The translations under genes were made by a program, and so were the position numbers. From contig NC_133665.1 in NCBI RefSeq assembly GCF_037893015.1, positions 21,737,207 to 21,801,206 of the forward strand: a stretch of DNA of 64,000 nucleotides, in the 5' to 3' direction. The notes under the pieces were generated by a model. It searched no databases and was not told where the DNA came from. It worked only from the letters and a program-made list of their open reading frames with translations. This document shows, in pieces, positions 1 through 11,599 of the stretch. Source of the stretch: Macrotis lagotis. Its lineage: Eukaryota > Chordata > Mammalia > Peramelemorphia > Peramelidae. Every line of letters begins with the position of its first letter. Position 1 is the first letter of the stretch.

Positions 1-833
1 ACAGGTTCTACCAAACTGGCAAGGCTTCAAGTACAGGATCCAAATTGTTCCATGTCTTGTCTGAAGGTCAGTCACCTTAGCTAAACAGATACTCCTTTCC
101 AGATGGTTGGCCAGTAGGAAAGATTTGTTCTTGTTTGTGTTTTTTGACCACGGTAATTCATAAAGTATTAGGAGAGGTTCTTAACCTGGAAACTGCAAAA
201 TTTTTATTTAAAAAAAATTTGTTTTTTATTTTAGTAGAACTGGTTTCTTTAGTAAACTTATTTTATTTTATATATTTAAAAAGATTATTCCATAAAGGGA
301 CACATAGACTTAACCAGTTAATAGGGAAAAATGTTTTGGAAAGCATTAATATATTGTTTAAATCTAACTACATGTGACTAAAGATTGCTTGAATCCAGAA
401 TGGTCTCCTGACCTCAGTAACTCTACAGGAATGCCAGAGATAACTACAAGGAATTTTGAGTTTTCCCCTGGTTCTGGATTCACCTAAAACATTTATGTTT
501 GGGTCCATTCATTAAGGGCCTGTTTTGGGTTCATCTAAGTTTGGGTTTTGGGTTTTCTTTGTGTTCTGACTATACCCAAATTTTACTGAATGTTTATATT
601 TGTTGATCTTCATCTCACTCAGCCTTATTTTCAAGCTGCCCTCCCTACATGGGTCTAAATTCTATATAATGTATACCTTCCAGGACCTGGAGGAGAGGGA
701 GCCACATCCATTATCCTGCTGGACCTCCTTAACCAAAAAACCAAATACATTTTCTTTTAAAACTTTTTCAGATTTTAGGATTCATTCTCAGGCCTAAAGT
801 TAAGAATACAAAAAAAGGTTATGCAGAAATAAG
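1..833. other. Unassigned AT-rich DNA, no gene seen
   Basis: I see no convincing coding frame, RNA gene or recognisable repeat here. Short open frames (for example 135-377) are low-complexity and start at non-ATG codons, so I read them as chance. Confidence 0.5.
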
Positions 834-835
834 TA

Positions 836-1693
836 CCATATTTACCTATGTATAAGACACTCCCATGTATAAAATGCACCTTAATTTGGGGGCCTAAAAT
901 TTGAAAAAAAAAGTATTACAAAAAAGTTATTGAACTCAAGTTTTATTCATCATAAAATTCATATAGCTCATCACTGTCAAAACTCAAAATATTAGTTTGT
1001 CCTCATCTGTGTTTGATGAAGAATCACTGTCTTAGGAGAAGCTTTGACTGCTATCCCGCCCCTGCTCTGATCTGTGATTGACCACAAGCACTCCCTGAGC
1101 AAGTCTGGTGGGTGGATGCATGCTTAGTCCATTCTGTTTCATGAACCTGAAGCACTAATTGTATCCTCTTATGAAATCAGTAACTTCTTGCTCATCAACA
1201 ATTCTTCCTGCCTCATGCTGAACCAATTTTGTGGACACAGGAATTCCACCTGCACTTTGCTCTTCTATCCAATGTAGCTTCAATTCCCTCTCTAAATCAG
1301 GCCCTTTTGCTGATTGCCTCTCATGGCCTTCTGCTGTGGTGTTTTCAGGAGGGTTTCTTCTTCCTGTAGCCAGTCTCAGATTGTTTTCTCAGTTGGAGGA
1401 GGACCAAACTAATGTTCAGCAGTACAATTTTCATTGACTTTTGCAAACTGGGTCACTTTGAACTTGAGTTCAGCACTATATGAAAAACTTTTCTGAGCCA
1501 TTTTTGAGCAGAATGTGGCAACATGTAACCTAATATATACTGTAACAAATGTGAAACAATGAGTGCTAAGACATGTGTGAAAAAGCGGGAAATGAAAGTA
1601 AAAGAAATCTATAACTACTGTCTAAGATGCTCCCAGTTTTTAGACTCCAAATTTTTCAAAAAAAGGGTGTGTCTTATACATGGGGAAATATGG
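836..1693 (-). mobile_element. Pogo-superfamily DNA transposon, internally deleted
   Basis: The ends are terminal inverted repeats of about 29 bp (836-864 and 1665-1693) that match at 26 of 29 positions by my count. TA dinucleotides flank both ends (834-835 and 1694-1695), as expected of the Tc1/mariner-pogo group. At 858 bp it is far shorter than an autonomous element of about 2-3 kb. The minus strand still encodes decayed DNA-binding and C-terminal transposase parts (see the next entry), so this is a deletion derivative rather than an unrelated MITE. The exact family (a Tc2/Kanga-like group is possible) cannot be settled by eye. Confidence 0.75.
940..1483 (-). pseudogene. Decayed transposase: Brinker-type HTH plus CENP-B-type HTH, catalytic core missing
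   Basis: Reading the minus strand from 1483 downward gives YSAELKFKVTQFAK followed by NENCTAE. This is the pattern of the Brinker/POGK-type DNA-binding helix-turn-helix (hydrophobic-K-V, then a CAAA-like turn). After two stop codons and a frameshift it continues as LERELKLHWIEEQ and GIPVS, matching the start of a CENP-B/Tc5-type DNA-binding domain, to about 1160. Around 940-1060 the strand reads DSDELYEFYDE then a stop, a typical acidic transposase C-terminus. The DDE catalytic domain expected between them is absent. The domain assignment is pattern recognition from family knowledge; the stops and the deletion are seen directly. It cannot be functional. Confidence 0.65.
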
Positions 1694-1732
1694 TAAGTAG
1701 AGTTCTTGGATTCTACTGTTAATTATTTTATT

Positions 1733-1927
1733 GTTCAGTTGTTCCTCTCTTAGTAGACCCCATTTGACATTTTCTTGACAAAGATACTGAAGCAATTTGC
1801 CATTTCCTTCTAAAGTTCATTTTGCAGATGAGGAAACTGAAGCAAACACTATTAAGTGACTTCATACAGTTTCTAAGTGTCTGAGCTGAATTTGAACTCA
1901 GATCTTCCCAATTCCAAGTTCGGCATT
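1733..1927 (-). repeat. MAR1-type tRNA-derived SINE, 3' part (split by L1)
   Basis: The sequence is the reverse complement of the marsupial SINE tail that reads roughly GAAATGGCAAACCACTCC and GTCAGACATGACT. Its 5' part reappears at 9883-9923, on the far side of the L1 insertion. Confidence 0.7.
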
Positions 1928-2700
1928 TTTTTAAATTGAAGGTAATAGTCTCTGGTTTTTGTTTAAACTCCACAGTTCTTTCTCTGGATACCAATGGTAT
2001 TCTCCATTGCAGAAACCCCAAAATTGCCTCTGATTATTGCACTGATGAAATGGGCAGGTACATTAAGATCGACCCCATGTTGCTTTTATGGTATACCAAT
2101 GTTCTTCTGGTTCTGCTCATCTCTCTCAGCATCAGTTCATGAAATCTTTCCAAGATTCTCTGAATTCCCATCCCTCCTGGTTTCTAATAGAACAATAGTG
2201 TTCCATGACATACATATACCACAATTTGTTCAGTCATTCCCCAATTGATGGACATTCACTCAATTTCCAGTTCTTTGCCACCACAAACAGGGGTGCTATG
2301 AATATTTTTGTATAAGTGATGTTTTACCCTTTTCATAATCTCTTCAGGGTATAGAACCAGTAGTGGTATTGCTGGATCAAAGGATATACACATTTTTGTT
2401 GCCCTTTGAGCATAATTCCAAATTGTTCTCCAGAAAAGTTGGATGAGTTCACAGCTCTACCAGCAATGCATTGGTGTCCCAGATTTCCCACATCCATTCT
2501 AACATTGCTCATTGTCCTTTCTGGTCATATTGGCCAGTCTGAGAGGTGTGAGGTGGTAACTCAGAGATGCTTTAATTTGCATTTCTCTAATCAGTAATGA
2601 TTTAGAGCAGTATTTCATATGATCATGGATCACTTTGATTTCTTCATCTGTAAATTGCTCATATCCTTTGACCATTTGTCAATTGGGGAATGGCTTGTTT

Positions 2701-4604
2701 GTTTTTTTGGTTTATTTATTTATTTTATATTATTACAATAATTTTGTTATAAGAGTAAATATAACCCCCCCCCCCCCCATGAGAAACCTAAAGAATAGTC
2801 TATATTCAAATTCCAATGGCTCTGTCTCTGGAATGAGTTGACTTCTTTATAAGTCCACCAGAGAAGTTGCTTCAATATTTTCACCACAGTTGCTATTACT
2901 ACCTATATTTCCCCTCCACTCTATTCCTCCCCACTCTCCTTTATTCTATTCTCTCCCTCCTTTCATCCTGTCCCTGTCCAAAAGTGTGTTCTGAGTACCC
3001 TCTCCCACAATCTTCCCTCTCTTCTGTCACCTATCCCCCCTTCCCTCCCTCCATTCCCCCTTATCCCATCCCTTCTCGTTTTTCTCAAGGGTAAGATAGA
3101 TTTCTATATCCTATTTTCTATATCCTATTTCTATATCCTATTAAGTGTGTATGTTATTTCTGATGAAAACGAAGGCTCATTCATCCCCCCCTTACCTTCC
3201 CTCGTACCACTCTATTGAAAACACTTTTTCTTGACTCTTTCATGTGATATATCTTAGCCCCTTCTTCATCTCCTTTCCCTTCCTCCCAGTACTTCCCTTT
3301 ATCACCCATTGACTCCATCTTTTTACTATATATACCATTATATTCCGTTCCTTCCTGTGCCCTGTCTATATATGCTCCTTCTAATAGCTCTTATAAATGA
3401 GAAAGTTCATATGAGTTATCAGTATCTTCTTCCCATGGAGGAATACAAACAGTTGAATATCATTAAGTTCCCCATAGTTCATCCTTCTCTTCCACTACCT
3501 CTATGGTTCACCACAGTCCTGTACTTGAAGATCAAACTTTCTGTTCAGCTCTGGTTGTTTCAATAGGAAAGTTTGAAAGTCCCCTGTTTCATTGAAAGTC
3601 CATCTTTCCCCCCTGAAAGAGGATGTTCAGTTTTGCTGGGTAGTTGATTCTTGTTTGTAAATCAAGATCTTTTGCCTTCTGGAATATCATATTCCAATCC
3701 CTACTAGCCCTTAATGTAGATGCTGCCAGATCCTGTGTAATCCTGACTATGGAGCCACAGTAGTTGAATTGTTTGCTTCTGGCAGCTTTTAGTATTTACT
3801 CTTTGACTTGGGAGTTTTGAAATTTGGCTGTAACATTCCTGGAAATTTTTCTTTTGGGATCGTTTCAGGAGGTGACTGGTGAATTCCTTCAATTTCTATT
3901 TTATCCTCTGCTTCTAGGATCTTAAGGTAATTTTGCTGTATTATTTTTTTGAAAAATGATGTCTACGCTCTTTTCCTGGTCATGACTTTCAGGTAGCCCA
4001 ATAATTTTTAAATTATTTCTTCTGGATCTGTTTTTGAGGTCAGTTGTTTTTCCAATAAGATATTTCACATTTTCTTCTAATTTTTGGCTTTTTTTGGAAG
4101 AGTTTTATTTCTTCCTAATTTCTCACAGTCATCAGCTTCCTTTAGTTCCATTCTGCTTTTGAAGGAGTTATTTTCTTCAGAGAGCTTTTTTATCTCCTTT
4201 TCCAGCTGACCAATTCTGCTTTATAAGGCATTCTTCTCCTCATTTGCCTTTTGCTTTGCTTTTTCCATTTGACCTAAACAGGTTTTTAATATATTATTTT
4301 CTTCAGTATATTTTTCACCAAGTTGCTGATTTGGTTTTCATAATTTTTCTGCATCATTCTCATTTCTCTTCCCAATTTTTCCTCCACCTCCCTTAATTGG
4401 TTTTCAAGGTCTTTTTTTGAGTTCATCCATAGTCTGAGCCCATTTTCTGTTTCTCTTGGAGGTTTTGGGAAGCTTCAATTTTGTCATTATCTGAGTATGT
4501 GTTTTGATCTTCCATGGGATCTAAGTAATTTTCTATGATCAGATTCTTTTTCTGTTGTTTACTCATTTCCCCATAAAATAACTTGATGTTCTTGATGTTT
4601 TGTT
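2701..4604 (-). mobile_element. HAL1-like (half-L1) retroelement nested in the L1
   Basis: Collinearity with L1 breaks at about 2700 and resumes at about 4605. Between them lies an element with a T-rich left end (poly(A) on the minus strand), a C/T-rich stretch at 2900-3350, and a region at 3580-4600 related to L1 ORF1 but without any ORF2. Near 4611 the minus strand opens with an M-rich, lysine/glutamate-rich frame resembling an ORF1 coiled-coil N-terminus, broken by stops. An ORF1-only element with its own 3' UTR is the definition of HAL1. The alternative is an ORF1 piece of a diverged L1 brought in by rearrangement. A poly-C tract sits at 2766-2779. Confidence 0.5.
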
Positions 4605-7085
4605 TCTCCATATGAATTTAGTTACAATTTTTTCTAGCTCATTAAAGTAAATTTTTGGAAGTTTGATTGGTAAGGCACTAAATAAGCAGTTTAATTTATG
4701 GAGAGTTGTCACTTTTATTATCTTAGCTCAGTCTATCCATGAGCAGTTAATATTTGCCCAGTTATTTAAGTCTGATTTTATTTGTGTGAGAAGTGTTTTC
4801 TATTTGTTTTCATAGAGTTTCTGCTTTGCCAGGTAGGCTTCCAAGTATTTTATATTGTATTTTTATATTGTATTTCTCTTTCTTAGCTCTTGCTGCTATA
4901 TCTTGCTAGTAATATATAGAAATTCTGAGGATTTATTTTATATCCTGTGACTCTGCTAAAGTTGCTAATTGTTTCTAGTACTTTTTTAGATAATTTTTTA
5001 GGATTCTCTAGGTATACCATCATGTCATCTGCAAGGAGATATTTTTTGTTTTTTCCTTCCAAATTCTAATTCCTTCAATTTCTTTTTCTTAATTCATCAG
5101 TGAAGCTAACATTTCCAATACAATATTGATTAGTAGTGATGATAATGGGCATCCTTGTTTCACCCTGATGTTATTGGGAATGCCTCTAGCTTATCCCTAT
5201 TGCATATAATGCTTGTTGATGGTTTCAGATAGATACTGTTTATCATTCTAAGGCACAATCCATTTATTCTTATGCTCGCTAGTGTTTTTAGTAGGAATGG
5301 ATACTGTATTTTGTGAAAGGCTTTTTCAGCATCTATTGAGATAATCATGATTTCTGTTAGGTTTGTTATTAATTTAATTAATTATATTAACAGTTTTCCT
5401 AATATTGAACCAACCCTGCATTCCTGGGATAACTCCTGCTTGGTCCTAGTGTATTATCCTAGTAATAACTTTCTGCAATTGCTTTACTAAGATTTCATTT
5501 AAGATTTTTGTATCTATATTTATTAGGGAAAATAGATCTATAATTTTTTTTCTCTGTTTTGACTCTTCCTGGTTTAGGTATCAGTACCATATTGGTGTCA
5601 TAGACAGAGTGAGGCAGAATTATGTCTTCACCTATTTTTTTCAAAGAGTTTATATAGATTTGGAACCAATTTTGTTCCTTAAATGTTTGACAGAATTCAC
5701 TTTTGAATCTGTCTGGACCTGGAGATTTTTTCTTAGGGAGTTCAATAATGGCTTGTTGAATTTCTTTTTCTGAGACAGGGTTATTTAGATACTTAATTTC
5801 CTCTTTATTTAACCTGGAAAACTTATATTTTTGTAAACATTCATCTATTTCACTTAGATTATTAAATGTATTGGCATACAGTTGGGCAAAATAATTCTGA
5901 ATTACTACTTTAATTTCCTCCTTATACTAAGTGAGATCACCTTTTTCATTTATGATGATAGTAGCAATTTAGTTTTCTTCTTTTTTAAAACAAATTAAAG
6001 AAAGATTTATCAATTTTATGTTTTTTTCATAAAACCAACTCTTGGTTTTATTTATTAGTTAATTGCTTTTGATTTTATTAATTTCTCCTTTAACTTTTAG
6101 AATTTCTAAATTGGTATTTAATTTAATTAGAGGTTTTAAATTTTTCTTTCTCTAATTTTTTGAGTTGCATGCTTAGTTCATTTATTTTCTTTTTCTCTAT
6201 TTTATTCATGTAAACATTTAAAGATATGATACATCCCCTGACAACTGCCTTGGGTTTAAAATCCTTTAAGTTTAGATATTTTGTCTCATTATCTTTATCT
6301 AGGATGAAATCATTAATTCTATCTATAATTTGTTGTTTGATCTATTCAGTCTTTAAAATAAGTTTATTTAGTTTCCAGTTGTTTTAGAGCTATCTCTCCA
6401 TGGGCCATTATTGCATGTGATTTTTATTGTATTATGATCTGAAGAGGAAGTATTCACTATTTCTGCCTTTTTGCATTTGATTATAAGGGTTTTTTTATGC
6501 CATAGTACATGTTCAATTTTTGTGTAAATGTCATGTACTGCAGAAAAAGCATATTTTCCTTTCTATGTCCATTCATTTTCTCCAAAGGTCTATCATGTTT
6601 AGGTTTTCTGACATTCTATTTATCTCCTTAACTTCCTTCTTGTTTATTTTATGGTTAGATTCATCTAAATTTGAGAGAGGGAGGTTGAGGTCTTCTACCA
6701 GTAGATTTTTGCTGTCTATGTCATTCAACTTCTCCTCTAAAAATTTGGATGCTATACCACTTGGCGCATACATTTTTAGTATTGAAATTGCTTTACTATC
6801 TGTGGTACCTTTTAGGAAGATATAGTTTCCTTCTTTATTTCTTTCAATGAGATCTATTTTTGCAGTTGTTTTGTCTGAGATAAGGATTGCTATCCTTGCC
6901 TTTTTCACTTCAGATGAAGCAAAATATATTTTGCTCCAATCTTTTACCTTTACTCTATATGTGTCTCTCTACTTCAAATGAGTTTCTTGTAAGCAGCATA
7001 TTGTAGGATTCTGGTTTTTCATCCATTGTGCTATTTGCTTGCTTTTATGGGTGAGTTCATCCCATTCACATTCAAATTTATAATT
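4605..7085 (-). pseudogene. L1 ORF2 remnant (endonuclease and reverse transcriptase)
   Basis: Minus-strand fragments read as L1 ORF2. The apurinic endonuclease part at 6573-6970 contains ILISDK and a YAPSG loop. RT-associated blocks follow downward, including [11 protein letters not shown] at 5160-5348. Frames shift repeatedly and stops are common, so no enzyme is made. The ORF2 C-terminus is lost at the HAL1 junction. Confidence 0.75.
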
Positions 7086-8085
7086 ACTAACTCTTTATTG
7101 CCCTCCATGTTATCTTCCCTCTGTTTGTATCTTTCTTTTTTTAAACCATATTCTCTAGTATTTTGCTTCTAAATACCACCTCCTTTAGTGTGTTTTCCCC
7201 TTATATCCAACCTTCCTTCCCCTTTCCCTTTGCCCCTTCTTCCTTCCCTTCCTTCTGTTAGTTCCTCTTATCCTTCCCCTCCCCCTTTCCCCTTTTAATA
7301 CTTGAAAGACATAATAAGTTTCTTAACTGTGTGTGTGTATGTTAATCCTTCTTTGAGCCAAATCTGATGAGAATAAGATACAAGCAGTTCTCGCCTCTTC
7401 CCTTCTTCCCCTCTGTTGCAATAGGTCCTTTGTACCTCTTCATGTAATGTGATTTACCCCATTCAGTCTCCTCCATCCTCCTATCTCTTTACTGTCCCCC
7501 TTTTGAAGGAGATATTGTTTTTAAATCATTCTATAAGAATTATGGACAAATCATGAGTGTTCATTACTTCAGCTAAGTATATTCTCTCTAATAGAGTTAC
7601 AATTCTCAAGAGTTATAAGAATCTTTTTCCAGGTGGTAAAATAGCCAGTTTCATCTTATTGGATAGCAGTTTTTTTCTTTTTCCTTCTTTTACATTTTCA
7701 TGTGTCTCTTAAGTCTCCTATCTGAAGTTTAAATTTTCTATTTAGATCTGGTCTTTTCATCAGGAAAAGTTGGAAGTCTCCTATTTTGTTAAATGTTCAT
7801 TTTTCACCCTGGAATAGAAGGCTCAGTTTTGCTGGACAGTGAATTCTATGTTGCATTCCAAGCTCCCTTGCTCTTTGGAGTATCACATTACAGGCCCTTC
7901 GATCCCTTAATGTTGATGCAGCCAGATCCTATGTAATCCTTACTGTGGCTCCTTGGTATCTAATTGTTTTTTTCTTGTCTGCTTGCAGGATTTTCTATGT
8001 TAGCTGATAGTTCTAGAATTTGGCCACAATATTCTTTGGTGTTTTAATTTTGAGATCCCTTTCAAGAGGAGATCAATGTATTCTT

Positions 8086-8247
8086 CTTTTTCTTTTTTCT
8101 TTTTTTTTTTTGCAATGCAATGGGGCTAAGTGGCTTGCCCAAGGCCTCACAGCTAGGTAATTATTAAGTGACTGAGGCTGGATTTGAACTCAGGTACTCC
8201 TGATCCCAGGGCTGTTGCTCTAGGGCACTGCACCACCTAGCTGCCCA
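8086..8247 (-). repeat. tRNA-derived marsupial SINE, minus strand
   Basis: It has a T-rich left end, the body TGGCTTGCCCAAGGCC and the terminus CCACCTAGCTGCCC. A perfect 16-bp target-site duplication, agatcaatgtattctt, flanks it at 8070-8085 and 8248-8263. Confidence 0.85.
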
Positions 8248-8264
8248 AGATCAATGTATTCTTT

Positions 8265-8433
8265 CTTTTTTTCTTTTCTTTCCTTTTTTTAGGTTTTTGC
8301 AAGGCAGATGGGGTTAAGTGGCTTGCCCAAGGCCACATAGCTAGGTAATTATTAAGTGTCTGAGGCCATATTTGAACCCAGGTACTCCTGACTCCAGGGC
8401 CAGTGCTTTATCCACTATGCCACCTAGCCACCC
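8265..8433 (-). repeat. Second SINE inserted in the first one's target-site duplication
   Basis: This is the same SINE family and orientation. Its flanks are caatgtattcttt at 8252-8264 and caatgtatttttt at 8434-8446. It therefore landed in the right-hand duplication of the SINE at 8086-8247 as a separate, later event. Confidence 0.8.
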
Positions 8434-9882
8434 CAATGTATTTTTTTCAATAATTATTTTGCCCTCTGGTTCCATGATATTAGGGAAATGTTCCATCACT
8501 ATATCCTGAAATATTGAGTCCAGCCCTATTTTTTTTTAATCCTCAATGCTTTCAGGAAGTACAATGATTCTTAAGTTGTCTCTCCTGGATCTATTCTTGA
8601 GGTCAGTGGTTTTGCTGATGAGATATTTTATGTTTTCTTTTATTTTTTGATTTTTTGGATTTAACAGATTCCTGTTATCTCATGAAATTATTAGTTTCCA
8701 CAGATTCCATTTTCTTTTAGAGAAGAATTTTCTTCATTTGCTTTTATCAACTCCTTTTCCAATTGACCAATTCTATTTTTGAAGAGTTTCATTTGCCCAA
8801 TTGTGATTTTGAGAGATTTATTTTCTTTTTGCACTTGTCCAATTGTATTTTCCAATGTTTTTTTTCTTGTTGTGTGATGTTAATTTTCTCTTGAGTTTCT
8901 TTTCCCAATTTTCCCAATTTATTTTTAAACTTCTTCCTGATCTCTTCTAAGAAATTTTTCTGGGCTGGAGACCAATTCATATTCTCCTCAGAAATTCTAG
9001 ATCTCTATGATTTAGGATCTTTCTCTTCAAAGTAGCTTTTGATGGACCTCCCTTTCTACTGGCTTTTCTTCATTTTCCTAGGATCTTGTGTTGGGGGGCA
9101 GGGCTGGCTCAGAACCTTTGGTGTTGAAATCCCCAGAAGCTTTGCTTACTGGGTTTAGAAATTATAAGTGGGTCAGCCAATAGGGGGTGCTTGTTGCTTT
9201 CTCTGGAGTGTCTGTGACCTTGATTTATGACCCATTCTGTAGGTCTGGGGGGATGGGGTGTGGGTGATGCAGCAGGATTCTGGTTATCCTTGAATAATGT
9301 GGGCTGGGCTCTCAGGCTATATAGTTAATCTCCTTATTCTACTGAGAGAGATCTGCTGCCCACACCTGAGCTGGGGGGGTGGGGTGTGATTGTTACTGTG
9401 CTTGTTATGGAAAAAGTCAATTTCTCCCATAGGGATGGGGGAGGGGAGGGGATGCAAATCGAAACGTAGGAACTCCACTGAAAATATGGATCTCATGGCC
9501 CTGGTCTTCCAGACCAGCCGAGCTAAGTGGATCAATATCTAGCTGCCCTCTGCAACTCTCCTGCCTGCTGCTGGAACTCTGCCTCCAGCCCTGCTGGAGC
9601 TCTCTTACCCGCCACTCACACAGCCAAAGCTTCCACCCCTGTTCACAGGTTAGTCCTTGGGCCTCACCCTGCTGCCCCTAAGCTGACTGTCTGATCTCTG
9701 CCCCCTCTCACCCATGCTCCCCTGAGACAGACCTTGTTGATAGATGTTCTTCTCCTAGCTTCTTTTTCTGGGTTTTGTCTATTGAAATTCTGTTAAGAGG
9801 CCTGATTCATACTAGTTCTGAAAGAAAACCAGGAGACCTTAGCACAGTGCTTGACTTCTCTCCGCCATCTTGGCCCAAAGTG

Positions 9883-9923
9883 ATTCAGGTCTGGCATTCT
9901 ATCCACTGTGCCACCCAGCTGCT
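9883..9923 (-). repeat. MAR1-type SINE, 5' part (split by L1)
   Basis: The reading CTATCCACTGTGCCACCCAG is the inverted 5' end of the SINE whose 3' part lies at 1733-1927. Confidence 0.6.
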
Positions 9924-10069
9924 GTAATGTCAATTATAGAGAATACTTGAAGTTAACTAGAGAAGGGAAATCAGATGCTTTGTGATACTGAAATTTAAAG
10001 ATTGCAAAAAATGTAAAACATTCTTAAATGTGATGATTAAAATAGCTAAGGTGTTCAAGGTGTTAATTG

Positions 10070-10400
10070 TTTTTCTAGTTCTGCTTACTTCTCAACAGAC
10101 CATAGAAATCTTCCTGTAGCTACCTTCTTCATATTCATCATTTCTTATCAAATACCTTAAAGTGCTATATATGTTAAATATAGTATTCAATTACTTAGCC
10201 ATTTCTCAATCAATAGGCATCTACTTTATTTCCATTTCTTTGCTATAAAAAAAAGTACAGCTATAAATATGCTGGTATATATTCAACTGACTTTCTGTCT
10301 TTGATCTCCTGGGGGTAAATATCTTGGAGTGGATGGAACAGAGACATAGACATCTATTAAATAATTCACTCTGAATTTATAAGAAATTGTAAAAAAAAAT
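10070..10400 (-). repeat. Old L1 3' fragment
   Basis: Diverged matches to the L1 ORF2 C-terminus and 3' UTR text found elsewhere in the window, for example CAATCAATAGGCATCTACTT and GCTATAAATATGCTGG. No intact frame. Confidence 0.5.
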
Positions 10401-10727
10401 TTCCTCTTATTTTTCCTTCCAGACCTTTGTATTTGTCCAGAAGCCAGAATTTCTGTTTTTTTAAAGTTCTAGAAGTGCTCACTTCTTTATTATTAGTTAA
10501 CTCTTACCTGAGAAGCTCTCCAAAGGATTAAGGGGCACTCATCTAAGCACAGGAATTTAAAAGTCCTTTGTTGTGTTATAGCTTCTTTGTGAAGGTAAAC
10601 GTGTAAAGGCCTCCTAGCTATAGTAGCCAAGGAAGAAAAAGTCTATCAAACTCCAACTAGGGCCAGACCTTGGGGAAAGAATATTTGGGGGAGGGGAAAA
10701 GCAATTAGGAGAAAGATACCCATTGCA

Positions 10728-10830
10728 ACCTTTTATTAAGTGTCTACTATGCAGAAAGGCACTGTGCCAAGAAATGGCATTACACAAAGCAAAACCAAAA
10801 AAAGTCTCTATTCTCAAAGAGACAGAAAGA
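10728..10830 (+). repeat. Ancient interspersed-repeat fragment (L2/MIR-like)
   Basis: TTTATTAAGTGTCTACTATG followed by a gcactgtgccaag-type phrase is typical of old mammalian L2/MIR-related 3' ends. The rest of 10400-11130 shows nothing recognisable. Confidence 0.4.
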
Positions 10831-11133
10831 ACCTGTGAAAGTTTAGAAAAGAATCCTTTAAAATCAATCTCAGCTTTTTCAAGTCACTCAGACATCTTCC
10901 CCCTCATTTCCTCCATTACATATATTTCAAGAGTTTAAAGTCCTTTCCAGACTTTTCCTAGTATAAAGTCTAGAAAAAAGCCTAGAAAATATATTAAAGG
11001 TGGTAATGAAACTTAGAAGAAATACTTTGTATCTAATTAAGATCATTATCTTCCCCAGACTAGTGGCATTTTTTTTTTCCTGAAATGCTTAACAGCTATA
11101 CTTTTTCTGATAGGAAGAGGTCCTTTTGACAGC

Positions 11134-11350
11134 TAGGTGGCTCAGTGGATACACTGGACCTGGAGTCAGGAAGAAACAAATTCAAATCCAACTTCAAATA
11201 TTTCCTAGCTGTGTGATCCTGGGGAAATCATTTAACTTGTTGCCTTAATCAATTGGAAAATGAAATGGCAAAACATTTCAATATTTTTGCCAAGAAAATC
11301 CCTTGGACCGTACTAGAGTTCTGTGTTCCACAGGGCCCTGAAGAAGGTCA
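11134..11350 (+). repeat. MAR1-type SINE, plus strand
   Basis: It opens with ACAGCTAGGTGGCTCAGTGG (tRNA-like A-box region), continues through GGAGTCAGGAAG and ends with the tail ATGGCAAAACATTTC ... TTTGCCAAGAAAATCCC. Confidence 0.8.
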
Positions 11351-11599
11351 AAAAACAACTTTTTGCTTACTCTAGGAGAACACTAAAGGGAAGTGTATTA
11401 GAAAGCAAAAGGGCAATTTTCTAGATTCCTATAAATGTTACTTCTTGTCTTGTCAAAACTCTGGAAAATTGGAGAAACAATGTCAGTCTTGACATTCCTA
11501 TCACTATGCTGTAGAAATACTTGGATTTAGAATATTATGAATTAATTTAAAAATATTTTTGGGATTCTTGTGTCTAAAACTCAAGAGATTAATTTTGAT

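Larger units (their letters stand above)
7750..9030 (-). pseudogene. L1 ORF1 remnant (coiled-coil RNA-binding protein)
   Basis: On the minus strand around 8980 the reading NWSPAQKNFLEEIRKKF matches the ORF1 N-terminus of the younger L1 copy at 21380 in this window. Q/K/N-rich coiled-coil heptads follow. Two SINEs interrupt it at 8086-8433 and the frame is broken. Confidence 0.6.
1928..9882 (-). mobile_element. Older L1 insertion (minus strand), carrying HAL1-like and SINE insertions
   Basis: The 3' end lies at 1928 (T-rich on the plus strand) and the 5' end near 9882, where the text CCGCCATCTTGGCC is the reverse complement of an L1 5' end. Diverged target-site duplications flank it (1911-1927 attccaagttcggcatt; 9883-9898 attcaggtctggcatt), and both lie inside one MAR1 SINE. 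The order on the minus strand is 5' UTR (about 9000-9882), ORF1 remnant, C/T-rich inter-ORF spacer (about 7090-7500), ORF2 remnant, then 3' UTR (1928-2700). About 640 bp of ORF2 expected between 2700 and 4605 is missing, replaced by a HAL1-like element. Confidence 0.75.

Noticed and set aside
836..1693. SINE or LTR origin for the first repeat
   Set aside because: The near-perfect terminal inverted repeats with TA flanks and helix-turn-helix remnants fit a DNA transposon.
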